Shown one piece after another: positions 6,275 through 14,077 of a DNA stretch of 19,759 nucleotides. The notes below the pieces were generated by a model. The model was not told the DNA's origin. It worked only from the letters and a program-made list of their open reading frames with translations, and did no database searches. Origin of the DNA: UBA3941 sp035647175 (GTDB taxonomy: Bacteria; Bacillota; Clostridia; Caldicoprobacterales; UBA3941); the NCBI GenBank assembly GCA_035647175.1, contig DASRNX010000158.1, forward strand, positions 1 to 19,759, given 5' to 3'. The position numbers were made by a program, and so were the translations under genes. Numbering within the stretch: the stretch's first letter is position 1; each line of letters opens with the position of its first letter.

Positions 6275-7741
6275 TCACATCTCCCGGAATATTCCCTTAA
6301 GCCGGGGATAAATATCCGTGTAGACCTTGTATCTCTCATTATAGAGTGAAACCAAATCGGGGTCCGGCTCTACCGTAAGCACGGTCCTTACCAGCCTTTC
6401 AGCCGCTTCTTCTACGGAGCCGTATTCCCCACACCCTACCGCGGCCAGCATGGCCCCGCCCAGGGCCGGTCCTTCCTCCGCTTCCAGGATATCCACCTTC
6501 AGGTTTAGTACATTGGCCAGAATCCTCCTCCATAAGGGGCTCTTCGCTCCGCCGCCGCACATCTTTGTCCTCTCGACCCTTATCCCCAGGGCCTTGGCAA
6601 TCTCGTAGGAATCCCTTATGGCAAAGGCGACCCCCTCCATCATGGCCTGGGTCATATCCTTTCTGCCGGTTTCCATGGTCATACCTATAAAGGCACCCTT
6701 TGCGTTTGGATCATTGTGAGGGGAACGCTCCCCCATCAAATAGGGCAGAAAGTATATCGAATTTTTGCCCAGGTTTTCTATGCCTTCTTGTTCCCCGTGA
6801 AAGTCCTCGGTATCTAGGATATCTTCCATCCACCACTTGTTACAGGAAGCGGCGCTTAGGACGACCCCCATAAGGTGATAGTTTCCGTCGGCATGGGCAA
6901 AGGCATGGAGGGCGTTGTTCTCGTCCACTCCGAACCTTTCGCTGGAGATAAATATAGTGCCGGAGGTTCCCAGGGAAACGTTGCATTTTCCCTCCCCGAC
7001 GGTCCCGGTCCCCACAGCCGCAGCGGCGTTGTCACCGGCCCCGGCCACGACCTTTACGTCCTTGTTAAGGCCCAATTCCTCCGCGGTTTCTCCCTTAAGG
7101 GTCCCCACAACCTCATAGCTTTCAAAAATGTCGGGCAGCTGCTCCCGGGTTACCCCGCAGATTTCCATCATTTCCTCTGACCAGCGTCTATTTTCAACGT
7201 CAAACAACAGGGTTCCCGATGCATCGGAAGGGTCCGTACAATGAACCCCCGTCAGTCTGTATGCTATATAGTCCTTGGGCAGCATGATCTTATGTATCCG
7301 CTTATAGTTTTCCGGCTCATGCTTTTTCATCCACAGTATCTTGGGCGCCGTAAAACCGGCAAAGGCAATATTGGCCGTATATTTAGACAGCCTTTCCTTC
7401 CCGATTTTCTCGTTTAAGTAATCGGTCTCCTCCGCAGTTCTCCCGTCGTTCCAGAGAATGGTAGGCCTTATAACCCTGTCCTCCTCGTCCAGAACCACCA
7501 GCCCGTGCATCTGCCCGCCAAATCCGATCCCGGCGACCCGAGATTTGTCTATACCGCTGAGGAGTTCTGAAAGTCCCTCCAGAGTATTTTCATACCAGTC
7601 TTCGGGGTTCTGCTCGGACCAGCCCGGCCTGGGAAAGCTGATGGGATATTCCTTAGATACGCTCTTTAAAATAGTTCCGTCCCCGGACATCAGCAATAGC
7701 TTTACCGCCGACGTCCCAAGGTCAATTCCAATATAGTACAT
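6275..7741 (-). CDS. xylB: Xylulokinase (FGGY family)
   Basis: A 488-residue kinase phosphorylating D-xylulose to xylulose 5-phosphate in the cytosol. The N-terminal phosphate motif GIDLGTSAVK (5-14) carries Asp7 in the family position. GGQMHGLV (75-82) is the xylulokinase signature around the sugar-binding Met-His, followed by ILWNDGR (95-101). GAGDNAAAAVG (234-244) holds the likely catalytic Asp237 (Asp233 in the E. coli enzyme). LGTSGTIF (257-264) is the second phosphate motif, and CGGGAKSPLWRRI is the adenosine motif. Length fits the usual 480-500 residues. ATG at 7741 is preceded by AGAGGTG at normal distance. It lies 107 nt downstream of xylA on the same strand, with no terminator between, so the two are probably co-transcribed. 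Other FGGY sugars are possible, but the pairing with xylA makes xylulose the best call. Confidence 0.93.
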   Translation of the reverse strand: MYYIGIDLGTSAVKLLLMSGDGTILKSVSKEYPISFPRPGWSEQNPEDWYENTLEGLSELLSGIDKSRVAGIGFGGQMHGLVVLDEEDRVIRPTILWNDGRTAEETDYLNEKIGKERLSKYTANIAFAGFTAPKILWMKKHEPENYKRIHKIMLPKDYIAYRLTGVHCTDPSDASGTLLFDVENRRWSEEMMEICGVTREQLPDIFESYEVVGTLKGETAEELGLNKDVKVVAGAGDNAAAAVGTGTVGEGKCNVSLGTSGTIFISSERFGVDENNALHAFAHADGNYHLMGVVLSAASCNKWWMEDILDTEDFHGEQEGIENLGKNSIYFLPYLMGERSPHNDPNAKGAFIGMTMETGRKDMTQAMMEGVAFAIRDSYEIAKALGIRVERTKMCGGGAKSPLWRRILANVLNLKVDILEAEEGPALGGAMLAAVGCGEYGSVEEAAERLVRTVLTVEPDPDLVSLYNERYKVYTDIYPRLKGIFREM

Positions 7742-7848
7742 GTTACACCTCTTTTCCGATAGACTAATGTGTAGCCGAATCTAACAGGATAATCAGCTTA
7801 AGGCGTCCTGCTTGGTCGGCGAACTAACACAACGCGTTAATTTATGAA

Positions 7849-9168
7849 TCAGCCAAAGAGTATGCTGTTTATAACGCCCTCTAAGTACTCCTGTCTGCCA
7901 GACCCGGGCAATTCCGGAGCCCCCAACTTCTCGGCATACTCAGCCAGCTCTACCAAGCTGGTCTCCCCGTTTTTAATCTTGGCGCCTATCCCGCTGTCAA
8001 AGCTTGAGTACCTCTCCTTAACAAAATCGTCGATCCTGCCGTCCTCTATTATCTGTGCGGCCTTTATAAGACCCAGGGCAAAGGTATCCATCCCCAGGAT
8101 AAACCCATGGAACATATCCTCGTGGGTATAGCTGGGCCTGCGGTTTTTGGCATCAAAGTTGAACCCACCGTTTTCAAGGCCTCCGGCCTTTAAAACCTCG
8201 TACATGCACAGGGTTGCCTCGTATACATCGAAGGGGAATTGGTCCGTATCCCAGCCAAGAAGATAATCGCCCTGATTGGCGTCAATGCTTCCCAGCATCC
8301 CGTTTATGGCGCTGACCCTGAGTTCATGCTGGAAGGTATGTCCCGCCAGGGTCGCATGGTTTGCTTCTATGTTCAGCTTGAAGTCCTTATCCAAGCCATA
8401 TTCCTTTAGGAAACCGATGGCGGTAGCCGCATCGAAATCGTACTGGTGCTTGGTGGGCTCTTTGGGCTTTGGTTCAATAAAGAAATCCCCCTCAAAGCCT
8501 ATGCTGCGGCCATAATCCACTGCCATCTTCATAAGTTTGGCTATATTGTCCAGTTCAAACTTCATGTCGGTGTTTAAAAGGGTCTCATAGCCCTCTCTGC
8601 CGCCCCAGAATACGTAGCCCTTTCCGCCTAATTTGACGGTCAAATCCAGAGCTTTTTTAACCTGGGCTGCTGCAAAGCAGTATACATCAGCCGAATTGGT
8701 ACTACCTGCACCGTTCATAAACCTGGGGTTGGTAAACATGTTGGCTGTGCCCCACAGAAGCCTTTTACCCGTGGCATCCATCTTTTCCTTTATGTAATCG
8801 GTGATCTCATCCAGGCGAGCATTGGTCTCGGCTATGGTTGCGGCCTCCGGTACCAAATCCGCATCATGAAAGCAAAAATACTCTATGCCCAGCTTCTCCA
8901 TAAATTCGAATCCGGCATCCACCTTGGCCCTTGCATGCTCCATGGTGTCAACCTGGGCACCAAAGCTCTTATCGGCGGTTCCTACCCCGAACATATCCGC
9001 ACCGGTTGCGGAGAGGTTGTGCCACCATGCCATGGCAAAGGGCAGATGCTCCTTCATGGTCTTACCTAAAATCACTTTGTCTTCATCATAGTACTTAAAT
9101 GCCAAGGGGTTTTTGCTTGACGGCCCCTCATATTTTATCTTTGGAATCTCATTAAAAATCTCAGACAT
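7849..9168 (-). CDS. xylA: Xylose isomerase, class II
   Basis: A 439-residue isomerase converting D-xylose to D-xylulose (also glucose to fructose), a metal-dependent TIM-barrel enzyme. The full class II active site is present: His101 and Asp104 in FHDAD, Lys234 in EPKPKEP, metal ligands Glu232, Glu268 (NIEANH, with His271), Asp296 (DANQGD), Asp307 and Asp309 (WDTDQF), and Asp339. The YVFWGGREGYE stretch (185-195) is typical. The length matches class II (~440) rather than the shorter class I. ATG at 9168 has AGGAGG (9175-9180) 6 nt upstream. It leads a unit followed by xylB and perhaps the ThuA gene, with a promoter candidate directly upstream. No XylR gene or classical xyl operator is visible. 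Confidence 0.97.
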   Translation of the reverse strand: MSEIFNEIPKIKYEGPSSKNPLAFKYYDEDKVILGKTMKEHLPFAMAWWHNLSATGADMFGVGTADKSFGAQVDTMEHARAKVDAGFEFMEKLGIEYFCFHDADLVPEAATIAETNARLDEITDYIKEKMDATGKRLLWGTANMFTNPRFMNGAGSTNSADVYCFAAAQVKKALDLTVKLGGKGYVFWGGREGYETLLNTDMKFELDNIAKLMKMAVDYGRSIGFEGDFFIEPKPKEPTKHQYDFDAATAIGFLKEYGLDKDFKLNIEANHATLAGHTFQHELRVSAINGMLGSIDANQGDYLLGWDTDQFPFDVYEATLCMYEVLKAGGLENGGFNFDAKNRRPSYTHEDMFHGFILGMDTFALGLIKAAQIIEDGRIDDFVKERYSSFDSGIGAKIKNGETSLVELAEYAEKLGAPELPGSGRQEYLEGVINSILFG

Positions 9169-9203
9169 GCTAATCCTCCTCGTTATATTATGATCATATC
9201 CCT

Positions 9204-9209
9204 ATTATA
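9204..9209 (-). promoter_or_regulatory. Candidate -10 of the xylA promoter
   Basis: A perfect TATAAT on the minus strand lies 35 nt before the xylA start codon. No good -35 hexamer is found at 16-18 nt, so an activator-dependent or weak promoter is possible. It is downstream of the 9242-9285 hairpin, so xylA can be transcribed independently of lacZ. Confidence 0.45.
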
Positions 9210-9241
9210 CACTAAATTTGGACATTACACATACTTTAATC

Positions 9242-9285
9242 CCCTGTCCCGGTCCATTATCTGTAGGTAATGGACCGGGACAGGG
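9242..9285. repeat. Perfect 18-bp-arm hairpin between lacZ and xylA
   Basis: CCCTGTCCCGGTCCATTA (9242-9259) and its exact reverse complement (9268-9285) flank an 8-nt loop. It lies downstream of lacZ and upstream of the xylA promoter on the minus strand. There is no T-run after it on either strand, so it may be a weak terminator, an mRNA 3'-end stabiliser or a REP-like insertion. Its GTCCCGGTCC core is only loosely similar to the hairpin at 5322-5379. Confidence 0.75.
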
Positions 9286-9330
9286 CATATGACTTTGGCG
9301 GTTTATTCTAAATCCATGACGAAGTTAACC

Positions 9331-9372
9331 TTTAGTAGCTATGGATAGACCTTTAATAGCGATAGATAGACC
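9331..9372 (-). repeat. 21-nt tandem repeat directly after the lacZ stop codon
   Basis: 9331-9351 and 9352-9372 are adjacent 21-nt units agreeing at 18 of 21 positions. On the minus strand each includes GGTCTATC or its equivalent preceded by CTAyTAAA. The second unit touches the TAG stop (9372-9374), and the coding end GGTTAGGTCTATC looks like a third, more diverged unit. Confidence 0.6.
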
Positions 9373-12300
9373 TAACCGCTAAAGCTCATTAAAAATTCGA
9401 ACTGATGCTTATCGGCCAAGACCTTGTGCTTTGGATCCAGCTGGGTGGACCACGCCATATCCCCGCCGATACCCGCCATGGCCCCGTCGATGTTTATATA
9501 GACCTCGTCTCTCCTCACAAGCTCATGCTCGTGATAGTTATTCCAATAATCCTCTACGGTGTTGTGATGCACATCAAAGGAGAAGGAGGAACCCTTAACG
9601 GTAATCCTGCTGCCGTCCTCATCCTCCAGGGTAAACCACCTAGTATCGGCGTGGCTGCCATTGTGGGAAACGGGCACGAAGGGAAAATGGGTGTCCTCAA
9701 CCGACGAGCTGTATTTACCCACGGGAGCCGCGAGCTTTCTGTCGCAATAGCTCTCGCCGGGCCCTCTTCCGTACCAGTGCAGGGTATTAAACCCTTCCGG
9801 CGCAATAAAGCCAAGGCCGACCCTCGGAAGATGGACGTAATTGCTGTCTATATCTATGGCTGCGCTTACACCGATATCCCCGTCCCTGTAGACGGTGTAG
9901 GATACCCGGCTGTATATGCTGCCCTTGTCGCCGTCAATCCTGTTGGTAAACGCGATTCTGGCGCTGCCTTCCCTTTGGCTGATCCCGTAGTCCATAGCCA
10001 AGGGATTTCTCTTCAATTTGCCGGGCATAAAGGAAGGCCATAAATCATCGGATTCCCCCCACCATTTGGATTCTAAGTGAAGACCTGTCCTGCTCCTATC
10101 GAAGTTTTCTACCCCGCTCCTTAAGATGTACTCCTTACCCTTTCGCATATAGCTGTGTAGGGTATTCTCCTCCAGATCAAAGATCACCTTAAAATCCTGT
10201 CCCTTTACCGTTAAAAGGTTATCCGCCTCTTCTATGGACAGATCCCCGCCATCTGCGGACATTTTCGGCACCATGGGCGCCGGGCCTTTTATTTCAAACT
10301 GGTAGTTGGCTATCTCATGACCCTTTTTGGCCCAGAGATAATCATCCGCAGTCTTTACCCTTATATTTATATATACCTCATCGGTTTCATCCTCTACAGG
10401 GGACAGGTCCACCCTAAAGGCAATGTCCCCGCATGGTCCATCCGCTATAGGAAGATGAATGTCCCCGCCGTCTATCCTCTCACCGTGTACCAGGATTTCA
10501 TATTCAAGAGTCAACTCATCAAAGCCCATGCTCTGGGTCCTATTTCTTGCTATATAGCCTCCGCAAACCCCTTCGTCGGGTTCTATGATGATGGGGGATT
10601 GGGCCTGCTTCAGTTCAAGGCCGCTGGGTTTTGGGGTAAGGTCCGCCATTACGATCCCGTTTGCGCACATATAATAGGGACACACCCAATCCGTTAGATC
10701 CTCGCCCCAATCTCCGCCAAATCCAAAGAAGGTCTCCCCATCTTCGTTGACGGCGGGCAGGCATTTGTCCTGCCAATCCCATACAAAACCGCCCTGAAAG
10801 ATCTCATATTTCTCAGCCAGGCGGTTGAACTGTTCAAAATGCCCGCTGGAATTGGTTATCTGGTAAGCATATTCTATTAGGACTATGGGCCTTCTGTCGT
10901 TGTTGTCGGCAATCATATAGTCCAGGAGCTCCATGGTGGGATACATGGTACATTTTATATCGCTGGCGATTAGCCCCGGATCGTTGTTTTCGTATTGTAC
11001 CAATCTGGTATCGTCGTACTCTCTAATCCAGTTCGCCATGGCCGCGTGTCCCGCCCCGTATCCGGATTCGTTTCCTAAGGACCAGGATACGATTGAAGGG
11101 TGGTTTTTATGTATCAGAACCATACGTCTGGCACGCTCTAGCATAGCCTCCGCCCATTCCGGGTTGTTGGTCAGATTGCCTCCAAGCCCGTGGGTCTCTA
11201 AGTTGGTTTCGCAGACAACCATGAGGCCATATTTATCGCATAGGTCATACCATATAGGATCATCGGGATAGTGGCTGGTCCTTACGGAGTTAAAGTTAAG
11301 CCTTTTCATGAGCTTGATCTCCTCTATCATATGCTCCCTGCTCACCGTTCTTCCCGTCAACCAAAAATGCTCGTGCCTGTTTGTGCCCCTAAAGACTATT
11401 CTTTTTCCGTTTAGCTTGATGACGTTGTTTTCGATGGATACCTCTCTGAATCCAATGTTTAGGGCCTCAAAATCCTTCTCATCCCCGACCCCGTCAATCA
11501 AGGTAAATACAACCCTGTACAAATTCGGCCTGTCAAAATCCCAGGGGAGTACGTCGTCAACCTCAAGTTCGAAGAAAGCGGACTCGCTTATAGGCCGCAT
11601 CCCCTTAAAGCCCCACCCGGAGCCCATGCCCATAATGGGGCTTGTGGTATCAACGGGCTTTGTGCGCTCTGCAAGTAGCCTGCCCTTTTCGTCAAAGAGG
11701 GAGAGCCTTACAGAAGAATCCGCGAAGCCCTCCGTTCTATTTACAAAGCAGTGGGCGTTTATAATGCCGCCACCGTTTCCGCAGGGTCTTGCGTCCACCT
11801 TAAAGTCCTGGATGCGAAGCACAGGCTTTGCGATTAGGTTAACCGATCTGAATATCCCGGACAGATGAAAGTAGTCCTGCCCTTCCAGCCAAGTACCGTC
11901 ACAGAACCTTAGTACCGCCAGGGTTATAATGTTTTCACCAGAATTTAGATACTCCGTTATCTCAAATTCCGACGGGAGCTTGCTGTCCTGGGAATAGCCT
12001 ACCGGATGTCCGTTAATCCAAAGATAATACGCGGACTCCACTCCCCCGAAGTTTATAAATACGCTTCTGTCCCCAAAGGATTCCGGCAGGGTAAAGGATC
12101 TTCTGTAGATGCCGCAGGCATTCTCCTCCGGTACATATGGGGGATTATATCTTTGGTAGATATCATAATCCTTCTTTTTGCCTATATCAAGTAAGTACTT
12201 CTCCCCAACCTTATCCTTAAAGGGATAGAGGGTATTTACATATACTGGTTTGCCGTAGCCTTGAAGTTCCCAGTTTCCTGGGACCTTTATCTTGCCCCAT

Positions 12301-12539
12301 TCCGATAGTTCGGCATCTGGTTGATTGAACCCGGCCGGCATGGACTCTGGATTGTCCACCAGTAAAAAGTCCCATTCCCCGTCTAAGGAAAATGTGAACT
12401 TAGAATCTCCGCCCAGCCTTGCCTGATCTGCGCTTTCATATGCGGACCAAGGAAAGTGGGCAGGTGCCCTGTTTATTTGGGTTATGTATTGGTTATGATA
12501 ATCCGGTTTCTTATGAAAACCTTTAAACGCTTCCAGCAT
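9372..12539 (-). CDS. lacZ: LacZ-type GH2 beta-galactosidase-like glycosidase
   Basis: A 1055-residue GH2 enzyme with no signal peptide, so cytosolic. Domain order follows E. coli LacZ: sugar-binding jelly roll (~45-240), Ig-like domain (~243-370), TIM barrel (~372-640), a second beta domain, and the Bgal_small_N-type C-terminal domain (~780-1050). Acid/base Glu491 lies in SLGNESGYG, nucleophile Glu556 in VLIEYAYQITNSSG, and the metal ligands Glu448 and His450 in NLETHG. Positions equivalent to E. coli Asp201, His357, His391, Asn604 and Trp999 are present (Asp222, NRHEH, SHYP, Asn627, Trp1030). Oddities: the E. coli His540 position is Tyr559 and Phe601 is Met624, both in the galactosyl-binding pocket, and there are insertions near 108-130 and 296-318. 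The activity may therefore not be plain lactase. AGGAGG (12547-12552) lies 7 nt before the ATG, directly after a terminator-like hairpin. Confidence 0.9.
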   Translation of the reverse strand: MLEAFKGFHKKPDYHNQYITQINRAPAHFPWSAYESADQARLGGDSKFTFSLDGEWDFLLVDNPESMPAGFNQPDAELSEWGKIKVPGNWELQGYGKPVYVNTLYPFKDKVGEKYLLDIGKKKDYDIYQRYNPPYVPEENACGIYRRSFTLPESFGDRSVFINFGGVESAYYLWINGHPVGYSQDSKLPSEFEITEYLNSGENIITLAVLRFCDGTWLEGQDYFHLSGIFRSVNLIAKPVLRIQDFKVDARPCGNGGGIINAHCFVNRTEGFADSSVRLSLFDEKGRLLAERTKPVDTTSPIMGMGSGWGFKGMRPISESAFFELEVDDVLPWDFDRPNLYRVVFTLIDGVGDEKDFEALNIGFREVSIENNVIKLNGKRIVFRGTNRHEHFWLTGRTVSREHMIEEIKLMKRLNFNSVRTSHYPDDPIWYDLCDKYGLMVVCETNLETHGLGGNLTNNPEWAEAMLERARRMVLIHKNHPSIVSWSLGNESGYGAGHAAMANWIREYDDTRLVQYENNDPGLIASDIKCTMYPTMELLDYMIADNNDRRPIVLIEYAYQITNSSGHFEQFNRLAEKYEIFQGGFVWDWQDKCLPAVNEDGETFFGFGGDWGEDLTDWVCPYYMCANGIVMADLTPKPSGLELKQAQSPIIIEPDEGVCGGYIARNRTQSMGFDELTLEYEILVHGERIDGGDIHLPIADGPCGDIAFRVDLSPVEDETDEVYINIRVKTADDYLWAKKGHEIANYQFEIKGPAPMVPKMSADGGDLSIEEADNLLTVKGQDFKVIFDLEENTLHSYMRKGKEYILRSGVENFDRSRTGLHLESKWWGESDDLWPSFMPGKLKRNPLAMDYGISQREGSARIAFTNRIDGDKGSIYSRVSYTVYRDGDIGVSAAIDIDSNYVHLPRVGLGFIAPEGFNTLHWYGRGPGESYCDRKLAAPVGKYSSSVEDTHFPFVPVSHNGSHADTRWFTLEDEDGSRITVKGSSFSFDVHHNTVEDYWNNYHEHELVRRDEVYINIDGAMAGIGGDMAWSTQLDPKHKVLADKHQFEFLMSFSG

Positions 12540-12553
12540 TATATTGCCTCCTT

Positions 12554-12603
12554 AAAAAAGGGGCGGCTTCCCATCCGTTAGAAGCAGGAGGAGCCGTCCC
12601 TTT
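12554..12603 (-). terminator. Rho-independent terminator of the Gld-type ABC operon, abutting the lacZ ribosome binding site
   Basis: On the minus strand the arm at 12590-12603 (AAAGGGACGGCTCC) pairs with 12557-12571 (with one bulge) around an 18-nt loop and is followed by T6 (12554-12559). The next bases are the AAGGAGG of lacZ. A competing inner pair GCTTC (12566-12570) / GAAGC (12581-12585) also exists. On the minus strand it contains GGGACGGCTCCTCCTGCTTC, close to GGGACGGTCCTCCTGTGTC in the hairpin at 5322-5379. It can end the upstream operon or act as a lacZ leader attenuator. Confidence 0.75.
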
Positions 12604-12619
12604 CGCTCTAGTTTTTATT

Positions 12620-14077
12620 TTAATCTACTTTGAATTCTCCCCGATATAGTGCCCCTATATCCGTCAGCATCTGGTGAACCATGGGTTTATTTACCGCAAA
12701 TTCGGACTCACCGTCTATAAACACCGCGTAAAAGTCGTTGTCATAGGGCACGTAGTTTATAAGCATCTGTCGGTTTTTCCCCTTGTTAAGGTGGAAGGTG
12801 GCCTTAATTTCCGGCCTTCCTGCGGCACCCGGCTTGACCTCCGAATCCGCCAGAACGCCGACGACGCTCTGATACACCTTTTTAAAGGGTTTGTCTTCGA
12901 CTTCTTTTCCATCTACCCTGTAGGTGGTTACTACCTCGTCCTCTTCGTCCTCTTCTTCTGCCGGTTTTGTCTCCCGTTCCAAGGTCAGGGTATGCTTTTG
13001 CCCCAGGCCCTCCACTTCGATCTTATCCACATTATCGATACTTACGATATAGATAAATTTATCCACCAGCTCAAAGGCCGTTACATCCAAGAACTTCGTA
13101 TTTGCCTTCTTCATCCCATAGACGGAATTCGAATCCGGCAATTTAAAGTATACCATCCCGTCGTCATACTCATCCCCAATCAGTAGGTGTATGCTGTTTT
13201 CATCGTCCTTAATGATAAATTCCGCCTTTGGCTCATCAAGGCCGTACTTTGAAAGATCCTCTGCCCCATCTTCTACAAAATCTTCGATGGACAGCATAGG
13301 CATAGCCTCTAAATACTTAGACACCGCCTCGCCGTTTACGTTCATAGTTTCCCTGTATGGCCTTATCATCTGCCACAGCCCAAGGTTAACCTGAACAGCA
13401 TCCTCTTCATCTTCCTCGCTTAGCCTGATTTCGATGGGCCTGTCGTCCTTCTTGTCCACCAGAAGATAGCTCAGCGCCTCGGGATTAACCTGGGGCAGGC
13501 TCTTGTCCCTGACATCGGCGAGGGTATACCTTAGGTGATCCCCGTGGTTTGTCCAGACCTCATAGACCTTCGGGTCCCCATCTAGCATAAGGTAATAGGT
13601 GTTGCCTATGGGGGTTTGGTTCCCGAGATAGAGGATATTTTTAGAACCGTCCTTTAAGGTAACCGTACCCGTAGCTTGGGGCTCCTTTAGCCCGTAAGGC
13701 GCAAGATCGTCCGGGGTCTCCTCCTCTATAATACGTTCCGCTTGGAGGTTAGCAAAGCTATATGCTAAATCGTCCACCCGCATCTCCTTTAAAAGGATTT
13801 CATGGGGGTAATCCACTTCCCATACGGACTTCTTTTCCTTCTCCTTTTTACCGTCCTTTTCGACTTCGACTTCCTTCTCTCCCCTGGTAAAGGTCAATTC
13901 GCCGAATTCGTTTTTAATCTCCATCTTTTGGATTTCATCCTTCTCGAGCTTTAGGACAGAAATCTTTTCGACCTCTTCCGGACCCTCGGGTTCGGGCCTA
14001 TTGGCAAGGAAAAAATACGACCCCGCCAATACCCCAAGCACTACCAATACTATGATAAGATTTCTGGACTTCCTCAT
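12620..14077 (-). CDS. DUF4340 domain-containing membrane-anchored protein
   Basis: A 485-residue protein with one N-terminal membrane helix (7-25) and a large, charged, presumably extracytoplasmic part. DUF4340 content shows as two internal repeats: DLAPYGLKEPQATGTVTL followed by LYLGN, YYLMLDG and VYEV, and DLSKYGLDEPKAEFII followed by LLIGD, VYFKLPD and VYGM. A Lys/Glu-rich stretch near 68-83 and an acidic EEEDEEDE stretch in the C-terminal third are low complexity. DUF4340 proteins commonly follow Gld-type ABC genes, but their biochemical role is unknown. It overlaps the GldG-like gene by 4 nt (ATGA, 14074-14077), showing translational coupling, with GGAGGAG just upstream. It is the last gene of the operon, ended by the hairpin at 12554-12603. 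Confidence 0.85.
   Translation of the reverse strand: MRKSRNLIIVLVVLGVLAGSYFFLANRPEPEGPEEVEKISVLKLEKDEIQKMEIKNEFGELTFTRGEKEVEVEKDGKKEKEKKSVWEVDYPHEILLKEMRVDDLAYSFANLQAERIIEEETPDDLAPYGLKEPQATGTVTLKDGSKNILYLGNQTPIGNTYYLMLDGDPKVYEVWTNHGDHLRYTLADVRDKSLPQVNPEALSYLLVDKKDDRPIEIRLSEEDEEDAVQVNLGLWQMIRPYRETMNVNGEAVSKYLEAMPMLSIEDFVEDGAEDLSKYGLDEPKAEFIIKDDENSIHLLIGDEYDDGMVYFKLPDSNSVYGMKKANTKFLDVTAFELVDKFIYIVSIDNVDKIEVEGLGQKHTLTLERETKPAEEEDEEDEVVTTYRVDGKEVEDKPFKKVYQSVVGVLADSEVKPGAAGRPEIKATFHLNKGKNRQMLINYVPYDNDFYAVFIDGESEFAVNKPMVHQMLTDIGALYRGEFKVD

Noticed and set aside
7831..7838. Palindrome AACGCGTT between xylA and xylB as a LacI-family operator
   Set aside because: It is only 8 nt, it lies inside a transcription unit rather than at a promoter, and no regulator gene is nearby.
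9242..9285. Hairpin downstream of lacZ as a standard Rho-independent terminator
   Set aside because: The stem is perfect but there is no T-run on either strand; kept as a repeat/hairpin instead.
9405..10043. Open frame of 212 codons on the plus strand inside lacZ
   Set aside because: It is fully antisense to a well-supported GH2 enzyme, has no ribosome binding site of note and no recognisable domain.
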